This document shows, one piece after another, positions 48,996 to 59,842 of a stretch of 64,000 nt of DNA. A program made the translations under genes and the position numbers. The notes below the pieces were generated by a model. It was given only the letters and a program-made list of their open reading frames with translations, made no database searches and had not been told where the DNA came from. Where the stretch lies: contig PUQB01000910.1 of the NCBI GenBank assembly GCA_003024785.1, forward strand, positions 1 to 64,000, in the 5' to 3' direction. How positions within the stretch are numbered: position 1 is the first letter of the stretch; every line of letters starts with the position of its first letter. The stretch comes from Selaginella tamariscina. Taxonomy: Eukaryota > Streptophyta > Lycopodiopsida > Selaginellales > Selaginellaceae.

Positions 48996-50280
48996 TTGTG
49001 GGGTGAAGAACCCCACACCTTCTATGTGGACTCAGCAGCAACACACAACATTACAAACACCCGCAACTGGTACGTGATCTTCGAAGCAACTTCACCTAGT
49101 CAACATGTCCTAGTGGGAGATGGACGCCCTCTTCCTATACTAGGATCTGGGACGATTCGTCTTACCTTGCTGAGTGGACACCAGGTGCAGATCAAGGATG
49201 TGCTCTACGTCCCTGAACTTCAGGCCAACTTGTTAGCACTTGGGCGGCTTTGCGATGCTGGCTACACCTTTCATGGTGATGGCACTCGCATCTCCTTCAC
49301 ACCCCAGACAGGACGTGCACCAGCACTGCATGCACATCGTGATGGCAGTGGGAGCTTGTATAAGCTAGAGATGGAGCTCGACCCAACTTCCCCCAGACCG
49401 CAAGCTCTAGTTACTCAAGGTCAAACTGAGGAGCTAGAGTTGTGGCACCAACGTTTTGGCCATGCTGCGACCTCACGGATTGCTCAGTTGGTACGAGAAC
49501 AGATGGTAGAAGGACTAAAAATTCCCCCCACTGGGGAACTGTCGTTTTGTAGGGGATGTCAGCTCGGAAAGATGCCTCGCCAAGCTTTTCCTCGCAGCGG
49601 AGCAACCAGGGCGACTAGAGTGTTTGAGCTCGTGCACACAGACCTCTGTGGGCCGATGCAAACACAGTCCTACGCTGGCGCTCGCTACTTCATGACCTTT
49701 GTGGACGACTTTAGTCGCTACTGTACCGTGTATTTCCTTCGAGAAAAATCACAAGCCCTGGATTACATGCGGTTGTACTACACATGGGTAGCACCCAGAC
49801 TGGTCAGATGCTGAGACGTCTACGCTCCGATGGTGGTGGCGAGTACACCTCCAATGCCTTTTATCAATTCTGCAAGTCAGCTGGCATTGCACGGGAGCTA
49901 ACAACAACCAACTCACCACAACAAAATGGCGTGGCAGAGAGGAAGAATAGGACGTTGATGGAGAGTGCACGGAGCATGCTCCAGACAAGCCAACTCCCAC
50001 AAATGTTCTGGGCAGAAGCAGTACACACCGCCAACTTCCTGCAAAATCGCCTACCAACCTCAGCATTGAAAGGGATGACGCCACATGAAGCTTGGACTGG
50101 TAGGAAGCCATATGTAGCAGGACTGAAGATCTTTGGCTGTGAGGCCTATGTCACGCCATTGATGACTCGTCACTCAAAAAGCTTGATGCCAGGAGCATCC
50201 GATGTCGTTTTTTGGGCTACTGCACAGATAAGAAAGCCTACAAGCTATATGATCCTATTGCCAGGAAACCGATTTTGAGC
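48996..50280 (+). pseudogene. copia protease and integrase region (frameshifted)
   Basis: The aspartic protease site is in DSAATHNIT near the start. The GAG-pre-integrase segment has LWHQRFGH and the CRGCQLGK finger. The integrase core shows HTDLCGP, FVDDFSRY and NGVAERKNR, the three acidic positions of the catalytic triad. Frames change near 49780 and again near 50210, so no single product is read. Confidence 0.9.
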
Positions 50281-50284
50281 AGGG

Positions 50285-52288
50285 ATGTGGTCTTCAACGA
50301 ACGCCCCCTGCTCAGCTACCATCAGGACTCCTCAACAATTCACGGAGCTTCTTCCAGCTCTGGACCTGGTGAGTACTCACGGACAATTGAAACCTCGCCA
50401 TTGGACTCAGCTCCAGAAGGCGTGGAATCTGCTCCAAGTGCAACCAACCAATGGGAGTTCGAGTCACCATCCTCCAGTAGCTTCCCACGGCACTGATGCT
50501 GCACCAACTCCAGCACATGGCGCTTCTACAACAGACCCTGCAGCTCAAGCTTCCTCACCTGGCACAACCCTAAACGCAGTTAGTACAGGGCCGACGACTT
50601 GTCGGCATAGCAAGGCACCCCCTCCACCTCGCATGCAACCAGCTCGCACCCGCAAGGCACCTGACAGACTCATCACGACCATGCTCCTACATGCACAGGT
50701 CGTGCATAGAGTACCCTCCAATCTGAGAGAGGCACAGGCGTCACCGGATGCAGAGCATTGGCATGCAGCATGCTTGGAGGAGCTTGGATCCCTGGCTGAG
50801 AACAAGACCTACGACTTGGTGGCACCAGAGGAGGTTCCAATGGACCGCAAGCTAATCAAAAGCATGTGGGTGTTCACACTCAAGCTTCATGCTGATGGCA
50901 CCATTGCTAGGTATAAAGCTAGGCTTGTGGCCAAGGGATGTGCACAGGTTCCTGGCATCGACTTCACAGAGACGTTTGCTCCTGTGGTAAAAATGACCAG
51001 CCTACGTTTACTCTTCTCACTAGCAGCAGTTGGGGATTACGAAATCCACCAAATGGATGTAAAAACAGCTTTCCTTTACGGGGAGTTGGAAGAGGAGATT
51101 TACATGGAGCAGCCTGAAGGTTTTCAAGTTCCTGGACATGAGAGTGCTGTGTGCAAGCTCAAGAAGTCATTGTACGGGTTGAAACAAAGTCCACGTGCAT
51201 GGTACACTCGACTGGACAAGTTCCTCCTTCAAGCTGGCTTCTCTAGGAGCAATGCTGACCACAATGTGTACATTCGGCGAGTGGGAGCTGACTTCGTTTT
51301 CATAGCAGTGTATGTTGACGACCTTCTGATCATCAGCAACAAGAACAGCCGACTGCTACCATTTGCGAAGGAGGTTCTCGCCAACCACTTTGCGATGAAG
51401 GACCTTGGTGAGGCCCAGTACTGCCTTGGCATCCAGATTGTTCGTGACCGAGACAAGAAGTTGATTCATTTACACCAAGGTAAGTACCTACGAGACATTC
51501 TCCGCAAGTATGGGATGGAGAGTTGCCATCCGGTGGCAACTCCCATGGACACACATTTGAAGCTATCGATGGAGCAGTGCCCAAGCACTGATGCTGAGAA
51601 AGCAGCAATGACAAACATTCCTTACAGGAGCGCAGTGGGGAGCCTGATGTTCCCCATGATCTGCACCAGACCTGACATCGCCTACACTGTCAGCCAGGTC
51701 AGCAAATTTCTTGATAATCCTGGCATGGCACATTGGGCAGCTGTGAAGCGGATTTTCCGCTACCTCCAAGGCACCCTCGATTACGGCCTTTGCTATGAAG
51801 GGGTCCAGCCCACTCTCGTTGGATACTGTGATGCTGACTGGGCAGGTGATCCAGACAATAGGCGTTCCACCACAGGCTATTCATTTGGCCTTGGCAGTGC
51901 TGCAACTTCATGGAGCAGCAAGCGCCAATCCACAGTGGCGACCTCTAGCACGGAGGCTGAATACATGGCTGCCTCAGCAGCCACCAAGGAAGCCATTTGG
52001 CTTCGCATGTTAGTTGCGGATCTTGGCTTCACGCAGGAGGACGCAACTACAATCTACACTGATAATTTGGGGAGCCTGGCAATCTCCAAAAATCCTCGCT
52101 TCCACTCCCGGACGAAGCACATTGAGGTGGTACACCACCTAGTTCGTGAGAAGACTGAAGACGGTTACATTAAACTAGTCTACTGTCCGACAAATGACAT
52201 GGTGGCGGATATCTTCACCAAGCCTCTTCCTCGAGATCGCTTCGAGCAGCACCGTACTGCTCTCGGAGTTTTACCCCTGCCAGAGTGA
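50285..52288 (+). CDS. copia reverse transcriptase and RNase H region
   Basis: The long open frame begins with a non-conserved Pro/Ser-rich linker. The RVT_2 domain follows, with KARLVAKGCAQVPGIDF, MDVKTAFLYGEL, SLYGLKQSPRAWY and the catalytic box VYVDDLLI (about 51305-51335). RNase H comes next, with YCDADWAGD, TSSTEAEYMA and YTDNLG, ending DIFTKPLPRDRF and a stop at 52288. The conserved part starts near 50700; upstream it is fed from another frame. Confidence 0.93.
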   Translation: MWSSTNAPCSATIRTPQQFTELLPALDLVSTHGQLKPRHWTQLQKAWNLLQVQPTNGSSSHHPPVASHGTDAAPTPAHGASTTDPAAQASSPGTTLNAVSTGPTTCRHSKAPPPPRMQPARTRKAPDRLITTMLLHAQVVHRVPSNLREAQASPDAEHWHAACLEELGSLAENKTYDLVAPEEVPMDRKLIKSMWVFTLKLHADGTIARYKARLVAKGCAQVPGIDFTETFAPVVKMTSLRLLFSLAAVGDYEIHQMDVKTAFLYGELEEEIYMEQPEGFQVPGHESAVCKLKKSLYGLKQSPRAWYTRLDKFLLQAGFSRSNADHNVYIRRVGADFVFIAVYVDDLLIISNKNSRLLPFAKEVLANHFAMKDLGEAQYCLGIQIVRDRDKKLIHLHQGKYLRDILRKYGMESCHPVATPMDTHLKLSMEQCPSTDAEKAAMTNIPYRSAVGSLMFPMICTRPDIAYTVSQVSKFLDNPGMAHWAAVKRIFRYLQGTLDYGLCYEGVQPTLVGYCDADWAGDPDNRRSTTGYSFGLGSAATSWSSKRQSTVATSSTEAEYMAASAATKEAIWLRMLVADLGFTQEDATTIYTDNLGSLAISKNPRFHSRTKHIEVVHHLVREKTEDGYIKLVYCPTNDMVADIFTKPLPRDRFEQHRTALGVLPLPE

Positions 52289-52307
52289 GCTCCACTCTGA
52301 GTGGGAG

Positions 52308-52482
52308 TGTTGGAGGGACATCGTGGACTCCCTCTAACATGGCTCTTCCACGTGGCTCCACCACGTCTGCAGGGGAGAGGTAGATGATCTCTCCACATTC
52401 TAATTGGGGACTGAGACTGGGTAGAAGAAGGGGCTTAGTTTTTAAGTCGGTGATGAGATGAATAAACAAGTGTTCTATAACA
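52308..52482 (+). repeat. 3' LTR of the copia element
   Basis: It is 175 bp, preceded by a purine-rich GAGTGGGAG polypurine tract at about 52299-52307. It differs from the 5' LTR by one visible base near its end. Confidence 0.96.
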
Positions 52483-52487
52483 CATAT

Positions 52488-53159
52488 GAACCTGGCGGCT
52501 TGATTTCATTCCACGATTCATCTTCTTAAACATTTCTGTATAATTCTTTGTTCTGATTCTTCAAATCGGCTCTTGGAAGAGCACAGCCAAAACCCTCCAT
52601 TAGGTATATGATTTTTTGAAACAGCCGCATATACTTTGATAACGTACCGCCTTATGACATAAGCACCATGTGTGCAAAAATAACAAAAAAATAAAGGAAA
52701 CATTCTGCTTGTCTATTTAAATATTTTATTGCCATGCCTCCTTATTAATTGTAATTTAAATTCTGTTTAATTTTAAAATTAAATATTTTCTTTTGTTAAA
52801 ATTAACTCATGATCCCACATCATATGGAGGACTTTAATTTTAAAATGTTTCCATATAAATTTGCGTATATGATGCTAGTATAATTTTGTTAAAGTTAATA
52901 AAATCATATTGTTGAGGTGGTAAAAAATCAGCTTAAAAATTTATGAACATTTGGGTTATTATTTATTAAGAACTTTCTTTTACTTTTGAAAAAATTAATA
53001 TTAGAAGGTCTACAAAGTGAATATACAATATGGGGTATGTGTATTGTATATGTTTTGTATGGGTGTGTTAATTTTTCATTAAATAACTTGGATTACAAAG
53101 AATAGAATTAGTTTTTAATTTTATTATTTAATATTGTAAATTTAGATTCTTAATGTTTA
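52488..53159. other. Spacer right of copia, copy 2
   Basis: It resumes the sequence found at 35858-36557 in copy 1 with small indels. It includes a short PPR-5'-exon-like piece on the - strand and A+T-rich DNA. No independent gene is seen. Confidence 0.5.
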
Positions 53160-53823
53160 TTATGAGGAGTATGGATAGTGAAAAATTCCTATGCCATAGT
53201 TAAATATGTTTTAAAAATGGTATATTAAGTTTTCCTATGCTATATAAAGGAGTTGCAAATATTTTTATTAAAGAACAATTTCTTAATAGAAATATATGTG
53301 GTGTTAAATTCCTATCTTTTAAATCATAAGAACATTTTAAAAGGGATTTAGATTTACATGCCTCCAATAACTCAATCATTAGGTTTTGTTAAGAAAAATG
53401 TTGAAATGATGAAATGAAAAAAAAAATTTAAAATTAAAACAAAACCATTTAAAGAGTCTCTTACATGAAAGAACAGTATTAAATAATATTTTTTTAAGAA
53501 TGTAATTAGAATATGGAAGTAAGAATGATAAGAATTTTTCGAGTAGCTTAGTTAAATTAATTATGGCGACAGAAATAATTATGGCGTATTCATATATCGT
53601 ATTTGTATTCTGTATCTGACGTATTCTGTATCGTTTCTTCATCCACCGTGTATAAAGACATGGTGGAGAAATTGCATCATCCGATTATAACGTGGCTCCG
53701 ACGTGTTTAGCTGCTGAGTCCAGCATGGCCCTTGGATGTGGCTAGATGCAACAAACCGATTCTAACATTACTTGCAACCGGTGGCTACACGGTTTGTCTG
53801 TATTATTGCGTGTGTGTGTGTGT

Positions 53824-53887
<64 letters not shown>

Positions 53888-56800
53888 GTGGTATCTTTAT
53901 GTAAGTCCATTTATATATACAGGATGCATATATATATAGTCCAATTCCATGGTGAATACAAGGCACATACATTCATACAGTTGTCTGCTTCTACGCTGCA
54001 ATATATAATATAAACCTGACAACAAGGAGCATATTTTAGATATATTTGTGTGCACTCGCTATGAGATATACGTGTATATATATCGTATGTATCTTCGGAA
54101 TCATACATTTACTTAATATATATCCAAATGTCATGTGCGCTTTATAGAGGTATCTATGGACACACACAAACACCATTGACTCCCGGTAAATATATTCAGC
54201 ATAAAGCAGCGTGTATACCTGAATAAATGTCTTTGATTAAATTGAACTACACTTACTGTTGCATGTGTTGTATATATAGTCGAGATTAAGAAGGTTTAGC
54301 TAATAAGCAAAAAATAACAAGTATTTTTTATATAAGCATTCATTGAATTGTTTATATTTTGACATTTTATCTCTGAATAAATATTGAAACCTAGAAAAAA
54401 AGTCATCTCAAACATAGTTCTACACCTTTCTTGAAGTTGTAATAATTTGTGCTTACATTAAGTAAATATACATATTTAAAAAATATGCTAAAATATGTTA
54501 AATTTGCTTTAGAATATGCTTCAAAATGTTAACCAGATTTGATTTTTGGGACTCTCGATGAATGGCTAAGATTGAATCTCTTCTATATAATAAGCATATG
54601 CAAAAATTATATTTAATAAATCTATCGATTTTAAGAATCCAACTTAGAAATAAACTCACTAAAGTTAAGATATAACTATATTAAGGATATATACTTTTAA
54701 TTAGGATATTGATATGTGTGCTTAATATAATCAGCTGTTATTCTTAATTTAGTTATAAAATGTGTATAAAAAGTATAGAAACATTAATATTTCATAATGC
54801 ATAAATAGAGCACTGTATAAAACCATATGCGTTTTAAAACATATAAAAATAATTAATAATTTTAAATAATAAGAATTTTAATTTTAATTAAAATGTATAT
54901 ATTTAATATATATGTTCTTATAAATAATACTTTAATATCTTAATATATAGCTTATTAACAAAGCATAAATTTATTTATATTTATAATGTAAGTGTGAAAG
55001 ATAAGCAATATGAAATTCTATAGATGTAATTAATAAAAACAAAATATAGGGAAAAGTATACATTAAGGATGTCAAGTATTTAGAAGTTATTAATAAACAT
55101 AAAATACATAATTCTGCATATAGAAATTAAACAGTAAATATTTTATTTATCCAGAAATTTTAAATAGTAAATTGTGTTATATTATGTAAATATGTTTGTT
55201 AAATAAATAATCTTGATGGGATTACATACATGTTATGGTAAAGATATTTTTTCAAATCACATTTAGATAAGGAGTTACTATTGGTCAGAAAAATGAATTT
55301 TTATTTTAAAATGATTTATAAGTTTATTAAAAAATATAATAATTTAATAACGATCATTTTGTCACAAATTTAAAAAAGAGTTATGACAAAAGTGGTTAAC
55401 GAAAAATAATGTGATGATAAAATTGATTAATTAAAGTTTGTGTTATTTTTTAATTTCAATACATAAATATAACTAATAAACCTAAACCTAAAAATTAGTA
55501 ATTTTTTTTATAATATTTTGAATAAACTATACATTTCAACGTGTATGAAATCCCATGGAGGTTATTTATTTAACAAACATGTTAAATGTTTTAACTATTT
55601 AGATATTGTGATATTTATTGAATTGTGTTAAAGATGTTAAATATTTATAAGTAATTAGAAAAATAAACTTTCAGACCTTAAAATGAGAGCAATAACAATT
55701 TATAATATTATTAGTAAAGTATAAGAATTTAATAATTATCATTTTTTAAAAATAAAATGTCACTATAATTGAAGAAGTGTTGGACTATTTATAAATTACA
55801 GTGAATTTAATGAAATTAAAAATCATAAAGTTTTCAAAATGGTATATACGAATTTTCTTTGTTTTGTTTTTATCACGTTATGTTAATCGAATTAATTATT
55901 TATTCAAGATTAAATCGCCATCTATTCTTTATTTGTGAATTAGATGTGAGTCTCTTTCTCTTTTTTTTTTTATCTCTTTTAATGTATTAATTATGAATAA
56001 GTTTGATGTAGTGGTGCATGTTATTGACAAATATGTTACATGCCTAGTTAAAATGAATATTGTACAATCTGTTTTCTTTGTAATGTTCATAATGACTTTG
56101 TATGTTATTATTTAAACTCTAAAGACTAGTTGTGTTCTTAAAAGTTTTATTATTAAAAACTTTTTCTTACTATATAAAAGTAATACATATTTACATTTTA
56201 CAATTGTGGTTTTAATAATATTTATTAACAATTACATATTTATTTGTCATTAATATTTATTATCGACATTTATGTTGTTAAGGAATGATTTCATAAGCTG
56301 TATAGACCATTCTTTCTTTATTTTACACAATGAGACTATGTTTCTTTAATATAATTTCAAGATTATTTCGTTTCACTATTTTTTTTATCACAGTCATTAT
56401 AACTCATAATAACCCTGCTATTTTAAATAAGGTATTACAAAAAGAATTTGCTATTTTGGAAGGTCAATAATAATTTTCCTTTTCCAAAATAATTACACAT
56501 GTTATACTCACTTTAATTCAATATTTAACAAAAAAACTAAAATTTAAATAACATGCGTAATTACTTAAAAGAAAGAAAATCATCCTTAACATTTCAAGAT
56601 ATCAAGTCTCCTCCACAGTACAACATTTAAAGTAACAAAGTTTTAATAAATTGTAATGACAATGACAAAAGAAGGAATGGAACAAAATAATTTTAAAATT
56701 ATATTAAAAAAACATAATCCCACTACATAAAACAAGGAAAGAACGAACTATATAACTTCTGAAATCGATCATCTTTTTCAAATAACATAAATGTTAACAA

Positions 56801-59225
56801 TAAATATTAATAACATTAACAACCATGTAACTGTTAACAGATATTATCAAAACCACAATTTTAAAATGCAAATATGTATTATTTTTATATAATGAGAAAG
56901 AATTGCTTATTAATAAAACACAATTAATCCTTTATAAGGTTTATATAATAACGTACAAAATAATCATGAACACTACAAATAAAAACTATATAATATTCAT
57001 ATCAACTAGGCATGTAATATATTTTCTTAATATGCACCATTACATTAAATTTATTCATAATTAATACATTAAGAAAGATAAAAAAAAAAGAAATTCATGT
57101 CTAACTTATAAGTGAAAGGTAGATAGTGATTTAGTCTTAAATAATAATTAAATCGACCAATACAACCATAATAAAAACAAAACAGAAAAAACTCACATAA
57201 ACCATCTCTAAAAACTTTACGATCTTCAATCTTATCAAGTCCAATCGAATTTATAAATACCAACACTTCTTCAACTATAATGATAGTCACCCTGTAAAAA
57301 TTTAATATTTAATAATGTCTATAGTAAATGAATTACATATACATGGTTTTCATCTATCTACATGTGGTTGCTTATTAATATGTATATATAATACATATAG
57401 ATAAAGAAATTATATATATGTATTCATGGATGTATAAGATCTGTATGCACATTACACACAAATACATGTGCTTACATGCATGTGTGTGTATATATGTGTG
57501 TAGACTACTATAGTATAGAAACTATCTAATTAAATTTTAATTAGTGTAAATTACCTACTGTCCCTGAGGGACTAAAACTTGGTTGTTAAGTTCAGTGCCT
57601 TCAATCTCCCGTTGACTGCTATGCCTTTGAAAAAACAAATAAAATATATATGAGAGACAGAGACCTTGGTACATAACGGTTTGTTGACACTCACCTATAG
57701 TAAGAATTAACAATCTTAGTTTCACAATTATTGTAACTTTTGTGTGTGTGTGTGGTCCATTTATCTATGAATGAAGTTATATAATAAAGTGTGATACGTA
57801 CTTTACAAGATTCTTTGCAATGCCAAAGACCTTCGATTGTTTTAAATTAAGATAAAATTGCCTATACCCGATTAAGCTACATTGGTGTCTACAATGCTTC
57901 TGTTTGCTATATTTGCACTGCCGTGGTAAACATCGACTCCCCCACACAGAAATATCAGAAATCAAAATGTACAAATTTGCACTTACCGTGATCTCCTCCT
58001 CATCAAACGCTGGTCGTGGAAACTCGAAGATCTCTCCTCGCGTCATCTCCATAGCCATAGCGCGTGCACCCTGGATCTCTTCACACGTCCGAAGAACCCT
58101 AAACCCTCTGTTTTTGCCCTAATGTAATTGATGTGTGTGTGTACGAATAACTGCCGAAATATCTCTGTATTATGTATATGTGTGATTGTTCATAGTTATA
58201 ACGATCATTTAAGTCACTACATGAGCAAGCATATTATTATATACATACGTGTGATAACGATCATTTAAGTCACATGGGCAAGCATATTATTATATACATA
58301 CGTATACAGGAGAGTTGTGCAAGTTGTCTTTCCATTATACTCTAACATAATGTGTCTTTTCAATATATATATGTTCTATCTTCTATTCCAAGTACAAATA
58401 CACATACACAAACACGTACTCTAGTCGATCTGTGTAATTAATGTGTGTGTATATATATTGGATCATAATAAACTCCAATAAAGGTTTTGTGTTATAAACA
58501 GAGAACATTTAGTTATATATATAGGTATATCAGATACAGGTTCTTTACATAAGCTTATTTATTTAGGAGGTAAATTGAAATATGTATACATTCATCTGAA
58601 TTGATATGAAAATGAGCTTACATTTATAAGAGAAAGTATGCTTCATCTCTCTCTCTCTCTCTCTTACACACACACACATACACACAATGAAATGAAATAA
58701 TACACATAGCCAAGTAATAAACACATGAATTTCCATGCTGGAATATATTATTGTATCAGCAGGTAAACACGTAGGGAGCCACGTTATGTATGGACCGTAA
58801 GATGCAATGGAATAAATTTACACGGTGGAGATGAAGTCATGAGTCATCCATAGTGACGTCATATTTATTTCCGTCGAACTTCCATATTATAATTATATTT
58901 TTAAACAATTTACTTTAATGCTTTTCTTGAAAAGGTTTAATTTTCATTTAAACAAGATCATTTCAACATTTTTCTTAAAAATACCTTGTTAAAGCTTATT
59001 CAGTTATTGGAGTACTGTTTAATTTAAAAGTCTCGTGTAAATCTAAATCCACTCTGCACCTTTCAAATGTTATTATGATTTAAAACATTGGAATATTAAC
59101 ACTCACTTATATTTTTATTAAGAAATTGTTCTTTAATAATAAAAAATACTTGCAACTCTTTTATATAGCATAGGAAAATTCAATTAAAAAACATATTTAA
59201 CTTTGGCAGAGGATATTTTCACTAG
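53160..59225. mobile_element. Large foldback, copy 2
   Basis: It is equivalent to 36558-42130 and includes about 530 bp (54415-54945) absent from copy 1 but present in the third copy at about 61230-61735, so copy 1 suffered the deletion. The AG microsatellite at 53848-53885 is longer than in copy 1. The captured exons lie at 57203-58058. Confidence 0.7.
57203..58058 (-). pseudogene. Captured exons of an unrecognised plant gene, copy 2
   Basis: Exon 1 is 58058-57987 (MAMEMTRGEIFEFPRP...). The second exon near 57628-57553 has lost two bases, creating CAG TAG before its donor. The third exon, 57291-57203, is open and reads TIIIVEEVLVFINSIGLDKI with donor GATG|GTTTATG. Copy 1 is the reverse: its exon 2 is intact and its exon 3 broken. 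A decayed mirror of exon 3 lies on the + strand at about 55770-55860, in the opposite arm of the foldback. Confidence 0.55.
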
Positions 59226-59581
59226 TAAAATTGGATCATGTTCTTTTTTAATAAAGTTAAGCACCCATACAAAACATATACAATACATACACGGGGTTTA
59301 GGGTTTAGGGTTTAGAGTTAATTGTAAATCATATGGTAAAAATTCAGCTTAAAAATTTATGAACATTTGGGTTATTATTATTTAAGAACTTTCTTTTACT
59401 TTTGAAAAAATTAATATTAAAAGGTCTACAAAGTGAATATACAAATATGGTGTGTGTATTGTATATGTTTTGTATGGGTGTGTTAATTTTTCATTAAATA
59501 ACTTAGATTACAAGAATAGCAGGATAATTAGAATTAGTTTTTAATTTTATTATTGTAATTTTAGATTCTTAGTGTTTATTA

Positions 59582-59842
59582 ATTGGTAATATCAAATGAG
59601 AATCCTCCCCATAAGGGCCTATTTATTAATCTTTACTCATGCCTCTTTAAATAGATCTGAACCGTCAAAGTTTTAATCGGATGGCTAGATAAAGCTAAAT
59701 CATGGACGGGCACAAACTTGGCATGCTGGCAAAGGAAGATCTTGGCCGTTTAAAAAAGCTCTTGTTTAAAAGGTATAGCGGACTACCCACAGAAAAGAAC
59801 ATGATCAAATTTTTAACACATAAGTTTAAACTGATCCGCCTG
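59582..59842. repeat. Insertion-like segment of ~265 bp, complete copy
   Basis: It separates GTGTTTATT (59575-59581) from TTATGAGGAGTATGG (from 59843), which are contiguous at 36548-36575. It contains GGGCCTATTTATTAATC and GATCTTGGCCGTTTAAAA. No inverted termini are recognised. Confidence 0.5.

Larger units (their letters stand above)
47930..52482 (+). mobile_element. Ty1/copia LTR retrotransposon, recent insertion
   Basis: The element is 4,553 bp with 175-bp LTRs, TG...CA ends, and the target duplication CATAT at 47925-47929 and 52483-52487. The domain order gag, protease, integrase, reverse transcriptase, RNase H is that of Ty1/copia. The two LTRs differ at one visible position (CTGTAACA versus CTATAACA at the ends), which suggests a recent insertion. 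The uninterrupted site survives in copy 1 near 35855, so insertion followed the segmental duplication. The coding region has several frameshifts, so the copy is not autonomous as read. Confidence 0.97.
42707..59818. repeat. Tandem segmental duplication, copy 2 (with copia insertion)
   Basis: It repeats 30836-42706 in direct orientation. The junction reads TTTTTAACATGTTACTTTAA with little or no shared microhomology. The length is greater because of the copia element (47930-52482) and about 530 bp near 54415-54945. Coding-like parts such as the PPR block look nearly identical, while non-coding parts carry many small indels. Confidence 0.93.

Noticed and set aside
47930..52482. An intact, autonomous copia element
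   Set aside because: The LTRs and domains are excellent, but gag and the protease-integrase part change frame several times as read.
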